A DNA stretch of 64,000 nucleotides, taken from NCBI GenBank assembly GCA_022702545.1, contig JAHRBC010000003.1, forward strand, positions 372,001-436,000, given 5' to 3'. The notes under the pieces were generated by a model. The model did not search any database and was not told where the DNA came from. It saw only the letters and a program-made list of their open reading frames with translations. This stretch comes from Phycomyces nitens (Eukaryota; Mucoromycota; Mucoromycetes; Mucorales; Phycomycetaceae). Shown here piece after piece: positions 33,541-46,585 of the stretch. The first letter of the stretch is position 1. Each line of letters starts with the position of its first letter. Made by a program: the position numbers and the translations under genes.

Positions 33541-36500
33541 TATAATCTTGTAGTTTGTATCCATTAAACTTTGACGTCTGATAAGATATTCGATTGGTAT
33601 TCGTTGAATAAATTGGTTTCTGACCTTGGACTCAATCTTCACCGTATATTGCTGATTGTCTGCGTCTGGTCTGGCTTGCGTTCGTTTAGGTCCATCGTAT
33701 TTATATTTCATATCCTGTTATAAATATTCAAGTTAGTATATGTGTTTACTTACCTTATTATAGCAATATTTTTTTACATCTCGGACAGTAGTCCTAATGA
33801 GATGAAATAGTCGGCTAATATTATTATATATGTACACTTACCTTGTTTTATGCTTTATTAACTCACTGTGAGATGTAACATGGAAATTTTTGCGATTACT
33901 ACGTCAACTGGTCTGCTATTACGATAGACCTATATTGGATTAAATAATTATTAGTTTGTTAGCACTAGTTTGTGCTTACCTTTCAAGTCTTTATTTTGTT
34001 ATTGCTTGTCCTATATAATCTACGATATTTGTCTGTCTACGTGTACTGATCCAACATTGGTATTGCGCTGAATATATATTTTCTTATGTCTCTATGTATT
34101 TCTGCTTCCAAAGTCTTCGGTCTCGGTGGATATGGCTATTCCAAATATATCTATCATACTAGCCGTCTGGTATATCGTATATAAAGGTTTCTCGTCATGA
34201 ATTTCTGATATCGAGTCTTTATCTTCATTTTTTCTATGTTTTTTGTATTTGTCTTTTTTTTTAATTTTGTTTTTTTTATTATGCTTGAGTGATCTCCAAA
34301 CAGAGGTGAACATGTTCTACGTATAACGACTGAGTTGTCTTCTATCTTCAATCTTCTAATATGTAGGTCGGTGATAACTATGAGCCTTGAAGTATATCTC
34401 GGGGATCGTTTTGCTTGAATGCCTTGAAGTAAACACCGTGATAGTCTTGTTATGTGCTGTAGTATATGTGTCGTCCAGGGTCTCTAGAAAAGAACGAGTA
34501 AGGTGTTAAATATTGATAGACAATAGCATACAATCAAAGGACTTTGATTTGATACAAAGTCGTGGTTTTGCTCATGGATGTATTGAATATGTGCCGATAG
34601 CTTCCAATGACGTAACATGGAATATTTTTGAAATGTCTTACCTATTATATGTAGAACACCAGTGGTCTGCTAGGAATTGTGCTGTTTATTCATCTCCAGA
34701 GTTCGTTTAATCTTTGTGTGATATTCGATTCTCAAACATACTGTTCGTTTACCTGCAAGTTATTCTTGAAAGGAGGCGGAAATTTTGATATCGTGGCCGT
34801 ATTTATGTAGACGCTGCTAGTATAGATAGTCCAATTATCGCAAGAACGTTGGTTATGTCTGAGCAGAGCTTTCCTCGGAAACATTGAGAGGCCATAAAGA
34901 GACGGGTTACCGGCCAAGGTAATCGTTTGTAACTGAACAGGGCAGTATTCAGTGGAGTTAACCATTCCACATATTTGCCAATGTGGTGGACTGGAGATGT
35001 TCCGTGATCAAGATGAAATCAGAAATGGAGCGGCCGTGCAGAGTAAGCGGGCGCGGGAATCATAGACATGTGGATAGGCCTACAGGTCTTGTAGATACGG
35101 TGCACTGCGGCAGTGAGTAGACGACCATTTGCGATATGAGTGGAAGTCAAGCAGTCTTGGTTGAAGTTCTATATAATACTCACAATTTAAGAAAGCCATG
35201 TCACAATATTATCTCCAGGTATTTGAGCTTACCAGTAGTTTAACCAAAATGGATGACAATGCTCTCTATATCATTGTGTGATTCTTGGATAGTGGATGGC
35301 AAATGTTCGTTTCAATTTGGCAGACGGAATGCTAGTCAGAGCTGGTTGACAGCTTCTTTGATCCTTGGCAGCTAACCAAGAATATTCTCATATATCTGGC
35401 CAACGAAATGGTTCTTTCGGCTCCCTTGGATTGGTGTTTTTACTGCCTCGATTACCCTCAATAGTGTGGATGCAAACGATGTCATTTTATAGCTTGAAGT
35501 TCAGTTCAATCGGCATGCTGGTATTTCCACTGGGCCACTTTGAATGTCAATATGTCCACCATCTGGAGTTACTACCTCTGTTATTCCTAGGAGCGTCTAT
35601 GATTGTGCAGCCTTTAAGCGTTCCGCTGACTTGTTCCCGTTGCTCTCTAATGAGAGAAACTTTGTTCTCTCTACTAATTAGGACTTACCTTTTGCTAGTT
35701 ATGCACTGCGGTATGTGTTATCCAGTAAAGCAAATGATAGGTCATTTGTATATTTCTGCTTGGGTTCCTTCTCGATTCTTTCCTGAAGGCATTGTGCTTT
35801 CATATACCTTGACTTCTTGCAACTGTACGGCAGACGACAATCCTTTGTTCTCTTTACAATCTTCCTTCATGTCATTTTTTGTGACTGTAACTAAATCCAA
35901 CAGACATGTCTTGGTATTTCAGGTAAACCTTGGGCCTTCGTCTAACAACTATCTCGTATATCAAAGGATGTGTCTAATCATTTCCTCGTAGTTGTGTCCA
36001 TCATGATAAAAGTATAATACCAAGTTGTGGTAATCAAGGATTCGTATAATCTTTAATGGTCTTTCAAACAGTATATTTTGATCTAACTGTTCTATAGAGT
36101 TGTGACTTGTCTAGGTGCACAAAAAGGATATTCCTCTCGCTATCAACTTCTAGTATATCCGTAACGTATGGTGTCCAACAATACCGTCTAAGCATATCGT
36201 AGAAACTTCTTTTGCTATCTCAAAAGATAGCAATAGGTATGTTTCTGCCTTGTCTCCGCTTTTACTCTGCACTGGTACTGGAACAAGAGTCTGGAAAAAC
36301 TGGTCGGTACATGAGCCCCAGTCGATGGTGTCAAAAACAGATGCAATGCCTTTGGGAATAATCTACATTTGAATCGTCTTTTAGTAACCCAAACTTACTT
36401 TTTACAGGCCTTGGCAAAACAATGATAGGTTTTTCATGAGTTATACGCGTCTCATTTCCAAAGGCGAGAATTCAATGGGCAGGTTTTTGTAATGCTAATG

Positions 36501-37463
36501 ATGAGGTAAATTCAAAAGAGGAATCCATAAAAGTGTTGACATCTTGATTGAGGACATGTCTTCTAGTGTCTCTTCTTGTCAAGGGCTCAGTAGTAATGTG
36601 TATTTATATCAGCTCTTTAAAATAAAAAAAAGTCAAAAAAACGCGTTCATAAAACTTGATTCATGCTTTAGTTACCTTGTATACCTAGACCCAAAGTGTA
36701 TATATATGCCTGTAATAGCCGTCTAAACATCTTATTATTAATACTGTACTCTCTTAAAGATGTACGCGTAACTTTTTTGCAAAAAGTAATTGTGGGAACA
36801 TGTAAATGAGGGGAATGAGGGAAGAGATGTAAAAAATGATTGAGCGTGGGAGTCTCATTTTATACAGGAGATTTGCTAGGGGCACACTCTTGTGTCACGT
36901 GCATTGAGTGGGCCTTTGTTCCTCCTATGCATATTCAATGACCCTAAGCTTAGTACTGACAAAATATTAAAGTATTGAAGAGTTTCTTGATTTATGCTAT
37001 ATTTTTAGAGTTCCATCTAGTTTAAGAATATCTCGCATTGTATTTACTTTCCTGTATTTCAAAAAGATATTGCTACCATCTATTCAATACCCAATTTGTA
37101 CATATTTGCGACAATAGTCCTCCTACTATCATAAGCACACGCTGTACCATCAATAATGTATTCCAACTTCTCAAAGGTATAAAAATATCAATTATGCGGC
37201 CTATATTACCCTTGTCTTTTCACTTTATGGATCAGTGTCTCCAAAGATTGGTATTTTCGATCTGTTTTCAAACTGGGGGTTGTAAATGTTGGTATATCCA
37301 CTGTAAGTACTCTTTCTTTATATATAGCAGTCTGGTGTATGCGCTTGCGTTTTATAGTCTCATATTCAGGGATATATTTGCACTATGGTATGTGCTTGTA
37401 TATAATATCACGCCATTTCTGCGCTGTTCGTTTTACTTGGGATACGAGGATCTCTATCAATGA
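33541..37463 (-). pseudogene. Degenerate reverse-strand multi-exon coding debris
   Basis: Several reverse-strand segments look exonic, with short GT-AG introns between, but stops intervene. They are DMKYKYDGPKRTQARPDADN (33711-33540), DYCPRCKK (about 33790), SVVIRRTCSPLFGDH (34330), LTAAVHRIYKTCRPIHMSMI (35130-35020), VTVTKNDMKEDCKENKGLSS (about 35900-35820), EYIIDGTACAYDSRRTIVAN (about 37180-37090) and VDIPTFTTPSLKTDRKYQSL (about 37300-37210). Donor-like gtaag sites on the reverse strand occur at about 33755, 33845, 33980, 35235 and 35700. It is probably one or more TE-derived genes in decay. No family is named. The long forward frames at 35365-35991 and 37038-37463 are antisense shadows of these. 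Confidence 0.35.
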
Positions 37464-38890
37464 TATGGGGATTTTTTTCAAAAAAAAAAAAGACAATTAA
37501 AGTTGGTTTATTTAAAATAAAAATACCTACAACCTTTAATAATAGGATCTTTATTTAAATGCTTCATTATACAAAGCGGTAATGCTTGCTGTAAAAATAT
37601 AATCATCCAAGGGTGACCTGTATTAATTTTCCACACAATATTCTTGGCCAAAGTTTTTATGATCATTTATCTATATAAAATTCTACAAAGAGAATGAAAG
37701 TATCATCTGATGTTCATTTTTATACGATAATCTTTGTCTTTGTAAGCGGTTCAATAGCATACTTGTAACCTATTCCAATAGTCTTATTTAAACCACAATA
37801 TTTATACACCCCATAAATAAAGTACCATATATTTCCAATAATATACTGCCGTTTTTAAAACAATCCAAAACATAGCCTATTCTTTTTTCTTTTACTTTGA
37901 AATGGTTGTACAAATTTTATTGAAAAATGTGCTTCTTCAAAATCAACTTGACATCCTCGAGTGTAAGCTTGCTCTATAATAACTTGTTTCCTATACATTT
38001 TACAGATTTTATCAATTTTTTTATATAAGAAACGCTTTTCACAAAGCAATAATCGTATTCTTGGTATAGTTTATCATTGATATATGCTTTGTATTACAAC
38101 TGATGGTTTAGTTGACTGTGTTATTTCATTATTGAACAAATGTATTGGCTCCAAACTAATTTTGACATTTTAAGCAGCCTGTAATCATATCCATATCTAC
38201 TGGCTGTTCTGATTCTTGCAAAAATAAGAAAATGGGCGACTATAGAAAACAAAGGTTGAAATCTAGTCTTGTAAATGAATTCTACGAGAAAATAGTGCTT
38301 TTATAAAATTTATTCAGAGATTTCCTTGACGTTGAACACGACTCCAATCACTAATCTCACCTAGGAATTTCCTTCCCAGCCAAGAATCGAACGATACCAA
38401 CTTTTTCCGTTTTATCTATTCTTTATTTTATTTTGAAAAGACGGCTGTGGCCACTCTCCTTATACTTGCCTCTTATTTCAAAGCATGATATTGAGTAAAC
38501 CCCGTTTGTTTGAGCAGGTGAAAGAAAGGTCAAGGCCATTCTACTCCCATGCAAACTGAGTATTCAGTAGTCCCCGCTGCTCTCATCGGTAGCAACTATA
38601 TGATATAAACCATTTTGAATACCAAAAATACAGGCGTCTATCCTCATTATAAATGCTTCAAGAAGTAGAGAATGGGTGAGCCAAAGGTGATCCATAAAAA
38701 CCAATAAAACAATCCAACCGCAAATTTTTTCTTGCATCAATTTGTGTAAATTTGTATCAATGTTTTTTCAGGCTGTGCCATTTTTTTTTTCCAAAGAATT
38801 GATCCAATCATTTTACACCAGTGTAATAAAATCTTAATTTTTATATATGTATAGATATTTTTGTACTTTATTTTCTTATTCGTCTTCACA
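37464..38890. other. AT-rich intergenic region
   Basis: No gene is recognised. It carries long A and T tracts, scattered ATs and, from about 38400, the promoter and leader of the SAPS-domain gene. Confidence 0.5.
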
Positions 38891-41621
38891 ATGAAGTGGT
38901 TGAGTAATGAAGACGAAGACTCTTCCCAGGATGAACAGAGTTTATCTCCAACAGCGCTAGATTTTTTCACCCAGCATAAAACAGATGAAAAGCCATCCAT
39001 TCCACCACCTACTGAATCCGCACAACCAGCCACGGAGACAGAAGATCCCGTAGCCATTATAGAGCTTGTACAGCCAAGTGAACTTCCCGCAAAAAAGTTA
39101 CCCAGCCCAAAGGAGCCTGAGACTGCCTCAGTGCCATCCGACACAGACTTCAAGTCGACTTCAGAAGCACTCATCAAAAAGCTTCTCCAATTGTCTTCGC
39201 CTCGTCTTGACATCAAGATCGTCAGTGTCCTTCAACTTGAAGGTAAAGAAAAAGGAAACTCTGGTGTACCATTGACCTGACTCTGGGCCCCTTGTGTTTA
39301 TGATCCAGGCATGATGGACCTGTTCATGTCCCACATCACGCGTCTTAACCCAAACAAACCGAAAATCAACCTTGAAACATTGACTCTCTTGGAAAAGGTG
39401 GACTTGGCTGCACATGAGCGTGATCTCGAGGATTTAAAGGCCACAAAGAGATCTTATCATGCTATGGAACTTCTCTGTGGCAACTCTGCTAATCATTTCT
39501 GGGTCCAGGACTCTCGTTTCCAAGTCATTGGTAAGTCTTTAATCTTATTGTTTCAAAATCAAGGGGATCAAGGCAGTCTAAAGCAGATTTGCTCATCTGT
39601 AGTATCCAATTTGTTGGACGTCTTCTTGTCCAACTCTGATGGCAATCTGAACCACTTTGGTAACATCTTCCAGCATTTCGTTCGACGTCATCCGTGTAGT
39701 ATGCTTGATTTTGTGATTATAAAGAAACAATCCAGTCGATTCTTTGATCTTTTATTGCCGTATATCACCCAGGGTCCAGTGGTCGACTCCATATTAAGCC
39801 TTTTGTTTGTTCGGGATATCGACTCTGAAACAGAGAAGAAGCGCGGTAAAGCCCATCAGAAATTGCAAGAAATGGGATTTTTGGAGTGGTTGTTGGATGC
39901 CATTCAAGTCAAAGGTAACATTGAATCATAAATTGACAGGGTTCTGACACTACTTTAGATCACCCACAATTTGCAGAGGCAGCACAGGAGTTGCTTCTAC
40001 GTGTTATCGAAGAAACGTCTCATGTGGATAATGGTGGTGCCTTGTTAAAGTCGCTTCAATCTGAAGGAGGTCCTGTCATTATTGACACACTGGTCAAAGT
40101 AAGATCAAAATGAACATACACATTCGAGCCCTAAACATTGGCTTAGTTGATCATGGGCCAGAAACCATCCAAGGAGCGTTCTATGAATATCAATGTGTTG
40201 AAACTCTTGGTCAAGAGGTAAGAAATGGTGTAGGAAGCAAGTATATGGTACTAATGCTTTTCAACCAAAGTGGCACCTTGACCACCAGAGCTTCGACCTT
40301 GTCTCAACCAGTTCAGGGACCTCTTTATGCTATTTCGGTTCGCACTCAAAAATTGCTTGCCAAGCACATGTCCGAACTATGCTCTGTGGTTGTCAGCGAC
40401 AGAAACTCTCTGTCGACAAAAATGTAAGGAGTATATAGGTATGGGTAAAGACGAGCGGGTTGCTCAATGAGTTTCCTGTATCAAATATCTAGGCATCCAC
40501 TTACAACATCAGATCTTGAGCTACTCCAAGTCATTCATTTGACATTGATGCATGCCGAAGACACAACCCAATTACTGGAGGCCATGACACCTGCATTCTG
40601 GAAGATCCTAGTAAACTCGTTTTTTGAAAAATCGCAAGTTCTACTGCTATTGAAGATGAATGAATGAGAGGAGTGCTAATGATGTCTGGGATTTTATAGG
40701 TCAAGCAATATATATCACACATTCTTTTTCCGCCTATTCTACTTGGTACTCAATATTGGACATGAACCCACCCTGCTTTTGATTATACGCAAGCAGAAAC
40801 TACTGACCCGCCTGGTCGATGTCTACACAGATAAGAATCATCAGACAGGTAACATTTTTAACCCAAAGATCGAGAGAGAGAAAAACTAATCCTGTGGAAT
40901 TCTAGATAATCGTGGATTTATTCTCTTGATACTCAACTATCTACGGTTGATGGCCGATGTCAACCACTCTTCTCTTATCCACCGAATTGTCACATCTCAC
41001 CCTCGTTTTCAAGACTTCTTACCGACTCTTCGGTAGGGTCTGGAGATGTGAAGATATTTTTTATGGAATTAACATGGTTTGCTGGCATAATAGAGCCGAG
41101 ACGCTTGTGCAGACACAAGCCAATGCCGACTGGAAACTTGATTCATGTCCTCGTCCTCCTCCTCACATTGGGCCTAGCCCACCTATCCGATCAGCTCCCT
41201 TTTCTCCTTATTCTGCCACTCTGCCATTAATGGGAGGACCAGGAGATCATGACGAGACCTGGTCGTGTGGAATTGATCTCGGTAGTGATTGTAAGTCGAA
41301 TATTCTGGGTGCAAGCCAATCCTTTTTTTTTCCGAAAAATAATCTAAATTGCTCGATTGTTTTTGTCCAGTCGCCTACTGCTTAGGATTTGATCAAGATG
41401 TCAAGCCAGATGGTGCAGAAACCCCTGCTGGACATCTCTCACGAAGAGGTTCAGTTCATTCTTCTTCAGGGGAAAGTGCTCAATCAGAAGACTCAAGGCC
41501 ACCTTCACCCAATGACTACCACCACGATGTGATACCTGGATTTGTTTTCGAGAGCCTAACACCCGAAGAAGCCCCGACCACAAAAAAGAAGAAGAAGAAG
41601 AAGAAGGAAGAGAGAGAATAG
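38891..41621 (+). CDS. SAPS-domain protein (Sit4/PP6 phosphatase-associated regulator)
   Basis: Multi-exon gene. The start at 38891 (MKWLSNEDEDSSQDEQ) is preferred over an in-frame ATG at 38861 lying in hydrophobic leader sequence. Residues 1-95 are acidic and Pro/Ser-rich. The helical repeat core follows: LEGMMDLFMSHITRLNPN, KRSYHAMELLCGNSANHFW, FGNIFQHFVRRHPCSMLDF, RFFDLLLPYITQGPVVDSI and EWLLDAIQVK. Later parts include LTRLVDVYTDKNHQTDNRG and FILLILNYLRLMADVNHSSL, the SAPS-family pattern. The C-terminal tail is Ser/Pro-rich and ends in a Lys run (KKKKKKKK) and EERE-stop. Introns verified by phase: 39243-39308 and from 39531 (gtaagt). SAPS proteins bind the PP2A-like phosphatase Sit4/PP6 and link it to cell-cycle and nutrient signalling. 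The N-terminus differs from the usual MFWxFGF start, so the subfamily is uncertain. Confidence 0.7.
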
Positions 41622-42831
41622 ATGTGGCCATACATCAAGACAATTGTCTTTTAATCTCTCCAACTCTGAAATCCCCTCCCTTACATGCTTATTATTCATT
41701 ACCTACTACCTCACACAAACATTCTACAGCTGCCAAGATGGATTGTTATTCTTTAAATGTATATTCAGACAAAGCAGGCTTGTGTGTTGATATGTTTATC
41801 GTATTTGTACAAATTCTTGACAAAATGACTTTATATTTTAGCACCTTCAGAAATTATCCTTCAATATTACAGAAAAAAAAACTTTTTGTTGTATCTACTT
41901 CCAATATTATAACTTGGCCAATAAAATTAGATTCGACAATAATGTTCTTGCCACCTTCTTTTATCTCTTTAATGAATTGGATAGGTGGCCAACGGTTAAG
42001 TTGCTCTACATTTTTAGTTCTTGAACAATGTGGATCTTATAGATTTCATGATTAGCAAGCAAAAGAACTTGCCCTATCAGAGTCTCAACAATAGATATCT
42101 TCAAAGGAAACTAGGCAAGTAAGTTGGCTTACATATACAAATACTCATCATGATCTCTGTGTAGAAATCTACAAAAGAACTAGTATCGAATCGCATCCCA
42201 TGGCTCAAAGAACGATGCAGAATGACCGACCCCTCTTTAGGCTTTCACAAAACGTCCTGGCCCATGCGATTCTTATGTCAGATACACGGGAATCTTGCTA
42301 CAGGCAGTAAGATGCTCACATGAAAAACACGCATCTCATACGATCCAACCTATAAGCAAAAGAGAGTGTAAAGATGTGTCATGGCTGGACGTCTGATTCA
42401 TTTAGATTCCCTTGGTAACCCATCGTTGCCATTGAAACGCACCTTTTGTTCTAAAATGTCACCTGAATTGTCCTTTTTGTTTATATATAGCCTTTATAGC
42501 TTACTAAGAATGATATCAACTTACAGGATCAATAAAGTGGTTGTTTCATCGTACATCTCTCTAAAAAGTACTTTTGTGCAGTTTTAATGGTGTCTTGGCT
42601 TCATAAATGCTATCAAGAGATGAATTACAAAGAAATCCCTCAAGCTATAGATTATATATGTATGTTATATGTATGTTATACTCAACCCGACACACTTCCC
42701 CTGTTATAACCCCCTCTCCCTCGACTCCTTCCTGCTTCTAATGGTCACGAGAATATACAACCAAGTTTATCATTGTGTTAAACTCGAATGGTTTGTTTAC
42801 CTTGACCAGCATTGCTCTACTTTTACAAGCA
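41622..42831. other. Intergenic region between SAPS and Hsp70-like genes
   Basis: 3' UTR of the SAPS gene and the promoter of the Hsp70-like gene. Several short forward frames have no coding character. No RNA gene is recognised. Confidence 0.5.
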
Positions 42832-44894
42832 ATGACTTTGGCAGAACAATTCAAAATTGAAGATTACCCAATCGTGATTGGAATTGACTTTGGTTTGTTT
42901 ATAAAAAGCACACAATTAACATTCTCAATCCAATACAATCTTTTTTTTTTCAGGAACGACATTTTCTGGCTGTGCATATTCGCTTGCTAATTCAGAAGAA
43001 GTAATTGACATTCAGAAATGGTAAAGAAGAAGAAGTTTGTTTTTTTTTGAAATCAGTTTATATTTTTTAACTCTTGAACCACAGGCCAAAGCAAAACAAT
43101 AATGTGTACCCAAAAGTAAGCTTCCAATGGTTATAGAGCCAATCATCAAGTCAGGAAACTCAACCTCAATAGACACCCACACTGAACTTTTACCAAAACA
43201 ACACGGGCATCATGACACAGTGGGGAAATGCAGCTCGTATAATCATGCAAAGGCCCTCTTCACGCAGCTCTGTTTTGCTCAAGCAGTACAAGCTTTATTT
43301 GGATGAAAAAATAGCCAAGGATCTTCCTCCTCTTCCAAATGGTCTGTCTATAGTGGATGCAATCTCGGACTATCTCCGCGCGTTCCATGAACATGCCATG
43401 TCAGAACTCAAAAAGGCCATTGCTACCAGTGAGAAGAGCCAGTGTCGCTATGTAAGTTTTGTCTTTATTGGCCAGAGTATTCCAGTACCAATTACCTTGT
43501 CAACCTTTTTAATTAAAGGCTTGTTGAGCATTGGTAGTGTCTGACCGTTCCTGCAATGTGGTCTGACAAGGCCAAGGGAACCATGCGAGAGGCCGCCATT
43601 CAGGCTGGTTTGATCCAGCCATCAGATCATCGGGATCGATTGATGTTGATTAGTGAGCCCGAGGCAGCAGCGCTCTATTGCGAAAAGAGATGCGAGCAAT
43701 TCAATCTTAAGCACAAGGACCGCTTCATGATTTGCGATGCTGGAGGAGGCACGGTGGATCTGATCGTATTTGAGATTGACGAACGTGGTGGTAGACGGTT
43801 AAGGGAATGCATCAAAGGCCATGGACAATCTTGTGGGTCTGTCTTTCTAGATCGAAGGATGCGCAAGCTACTGAAAAAGAAGTTCAAGGAGAACCTGTCT
43901 ACTATTCCTACTTCGGCCTTTGATATAATGATGGATAGTTTTGTGGATCTCATTAAACCCCAGTTTGATGGGTTCGAGGACCAATTCTTGTCTCTACCGG
44001 CCTCAATCAATATCGGCTCAATCAACAATAGTTCGATTGGATTAGAAGAAGGCATGCTGTGCATAAGTGCAGCGGAACTCAAGCAAGAGGTGTTTAATCC
44101 TGTCATAGATGAAATCCTGTCCTTGGTAGGAAACCAGCTCCAAAGAGCTGGATCTCTTAAAGCTATATTCTTGGTAGGTGGTTTTGGGTCTTCCAATTAC
44201 CTCTTTAAACGTATCCAAGATGAATTTGGCCGTGCTGTTCCATTGATTGCTGTTCCACCTCGCTGTGAACTAGCAGTAGTAAGAGGTGCTGTCTACTTTG
44301 GCATGAATCCAACTGTCGTGGCTTCTCGTGTATCTCGCTATTGGTATGGCATCGATGCCACAATGCCTTTTGACGACACCGTTGACCCCCCAGACTATAA
44401 GCTCACTCGATCAGATGGAAGTATAAGGTGTGACAATAGATTCTCGGTCTATGTGAACCGTGGCCAATCTTTGGGTAGGAACCGATGGAATAGTTTTAGC
44501 AGAATATGGCGGCTGATTTCCTTTATCTTGTGTTTTTTTTTGGTCAGACACTGACTATCATGTCTCCAAAGACTACTATGCGTATTATCCTCATCACACC
44601 ATATGTACACTCTATGCTACTGCGGCTGAAGAAGCACCACGCTATACAAAAAGTCCAGGAGTATTCAAAGTGGCCAAATTCGATATTCCTATGCCTGCGC
44701 TCACTGGAGTAGTAGAAGGAGAGCAAGTTGGGCTGTCAATTAAGATGTATTTTGGAGAAGTAGAATTGCGGGTAGAAGGTAAGCTCTAGGAGGATAATAG
44801 ATGTAATTATCTGTGGCTAAGAGTGCATTTTGTTCTAGCTGTCATTCGTGGAAAAACCTATGGAACTACATGCACATTTGACCCTGAATATTAA
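42832..44894 (+). CDS. Hsp70-like ATPase, HSPA12-type
   Basis: Exons joined by short introns. The ATPase signatures appear in order: IGIDFG|TTFSGCAYS (phosphate-1 loop, split by an intron after the Gly), MWSDKAKGTMREAAIQAGL and ISEPEAAALYC, DAGGGTVDLIVFE (phosphate-2), and LVGGFGSSNYLF (adenosine motif). The C-terminal part (DYYAYYPHHTICTLYA, FDIPMPALTGVVEGEQVGLS) differs from canonical Hsp70 and has no EEVD, as in the HSPA12 group expanded in fungi. Start 42832 (MTLAEQFKIED) was chosen; an in-frame ATG at 42775 would add a hydrophobic stretch (GLFTLTSIALLLQA) that could be a signal peptide. Probably cytosolic ATP-binding; substrates are unknown. Confidence 0.85.
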
Positions 44895-45199
44895 AGATAA
44901 ATAGACCGAATTTTGGTAATAAAGCATATATCCTTTCATTCGCTTTTCTTCTTGGACTGTTCTACAGTCATGCTGAAAATGATTCACTCTCTGATAACAC
45001 AAAATTCAAAAAAGATTAATAAAATCTTGATGCTCAACTTATTCATTGATTTGGAGTGAAAAGTGTCCTTTTACTCTTTTCATAATAAACATACTCGTGT
45101 GTGGAGAAGAACAGATGAAAAGTGCGCCATTGACTATCTCTAGCTCCAGGTTCAAAGAGATGGTTGATTAGTTATGGTATGTGTGTGTATTTAAGCTAG

Positions 45200-45640
45200 A
45201 GGTTTCAGATTCCTTGTTGACCTTTAGAACGATATGAATGCAAAGGCCAATGTGAAAGTAATGCAGATGGTATTCAAGTTATTCTTCGATAGTATTCTAT
45301 ACAAGGGATCGATGTCCTATTACTTCAAAAAATATAATGCTACGCCTCATAAAGCAGCATTGTCAAAACAGTGCAAGAAATATCTTTACATTGGTGTTCT
45401 TGAGTAGCCATTAAAGAGTCCAGATCTCGGCCCAATTGAGAATACCTGGAATCTTTTTAGATAACCGCATGCGGTCAAGATCTTGCTAACCTGCAACGTT
45501 AAAGAGGTTAAAAGCTGCTTTGAAAAAAGGAGTCGTAAACTATCAATACAAGTTGGGAAAGTATTGGATTGACAATCATAAAAGACTATTGGGTGTTGAA
45601 AAGTATAAAGGCAGACCTATACTTTATTAAAAATACACCT
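45200..45640 (+). pseudogene. Tc1/mariner transposase relic (different lineage)
   Basis: Forward translation shows NATPHKAALSKQCKKYLYIG, a stop, then PLKSPDLGPIENTWNLFR. This is the second catalytic Asp region (QDNAPxH-like, with N replacing the usual D context) and the SPDLxPIENxWxxxK block with the third acidic residue. Stops break the frame. It is unrelated in wording to the relics of the 17-29 kb island. Confidence 0.6.
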
Positions 45641-45903
45641 AAATTTTATTAGATAAAAGCCAAATACTTGAGCTATATAATTGAAAAATAAAACTATAAA
45701 AGTATTGAGTGTATTTATCATGAATACGATAAATAACACAAATGTGATGATGGATTTAATTGATTTTTAAAATGTGGATTTGAGAATACAAATTTGTATG
45801 GGTCTGTAAAATAGTAATCACAGGCTTCAGATTAGGGCCCAAATTTATTTTAAGGTCCGCCAATGGACTAAACCCACAAGTTAATTATAATTACAAAATT
45901 TGG

Positions 45904-45934
45904 TATTTATAAGTATTTTAGGAATATTCTGAAA
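45904..45934 (+). promoter_or_regulatory. TATA box of the U6 gene
   Basis: TATTTATAAGTA at 45904-45915, about 25 bp before the U6 5' end, as expected for an RNA polymerase III gene with an upstream TATA. Confidence 0.5.
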
Positions 45935-45964
45935 GTGACAAGTGCTTGCACCTCTGTCACATAT

Positions 45965-45996
<32 letters not shown>

Positions 45997-46056
45997 GGCC
46001 CCTGCACAAGGATGACACTAAACTTCTGAGATGGAACGCTCTACGGAGCAGATTTT
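45935..46056 (+). ncRNA. U6: U6 spliceosomal snRNA
   Basis: The central region is nearly identical to eukaryotic U6: CACATATTAAAATTGGAACG, then ATACAGAGAAGATTAGCATG with the ACAGAGA box and AGC catalytic triad, then GCCCCTGCACAAGGATGACA. The 5' end forms GTGACA/TGTCAC, an alternative 5' stem closing a larger loop than in human U6. The 3' end is a run of eight or more T, a Pol III terminator. There is no intron. Its role is the catalytic heart of the spliceosome, consistent with the intron-rich genes around it. The exact 5' end is inferred from the stem. Confidence 0.93.
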
Positions 46057-46059
46057 TTT

Positions 46060-46585
46060 TTAGTTTCTCTCTCCATTTTTTTTTGTCGTTTTGTATCTTG
46101 GTTGTTCTTCCAATGCTATAATACAGCCAATATTGGCCAAACCCACTGGGAATCGTAAATGAGGATAAAATATTGTCCTCTTTTATATCTTTTCTAAACC
46201 TACTCAGTCATCATAAATGTCTGTTTCAGTTTCTAATCTACTTTTATTACAATTAATGTCATGTAGGTCTTCAGAGAGCAAAAGGGAATCAATTCGGTCG
46301 TCGTTCTCAAAAGAGAACTCTGTATAATTGCCATCCTGATTGACTGACAACAATTCAGCCACGACAATCTTAATCCACACATGTCTTTAATATATAACAA
46401 TGCACAGTTGAAGAAACAGTATCATGTGTAAAAACACATTTATGAATGAATAATGCCTACATTGTCAAGAGTAAAAACAATCAGTTTTTCTTTGAATTTT
46501 GACACTGAATCTCAAAAAAAAAACCATTTGTCGAGATGTTGTTTAAATTCGTATTTATGTTTTGTACTTGATTATTTGGTAAAAT
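46060..46585. other. Spacer downstream of U6
   Basis: No gene or repeat is recognised. Confidence 0.5.

Noticed and set aside
35365..35991. 208-codon forward frame
   Set aside because: Reverse strand has recognisable exon-like segments with short introns; the forward frame is Leu/Phe/Cys-rich without domain signs.
38340..38400. tRNA-like T-loop (GTTCGATTC on the reverse strand)
   Set aside because: Flanking stem bases do not pair and no A box lies at the right distance.
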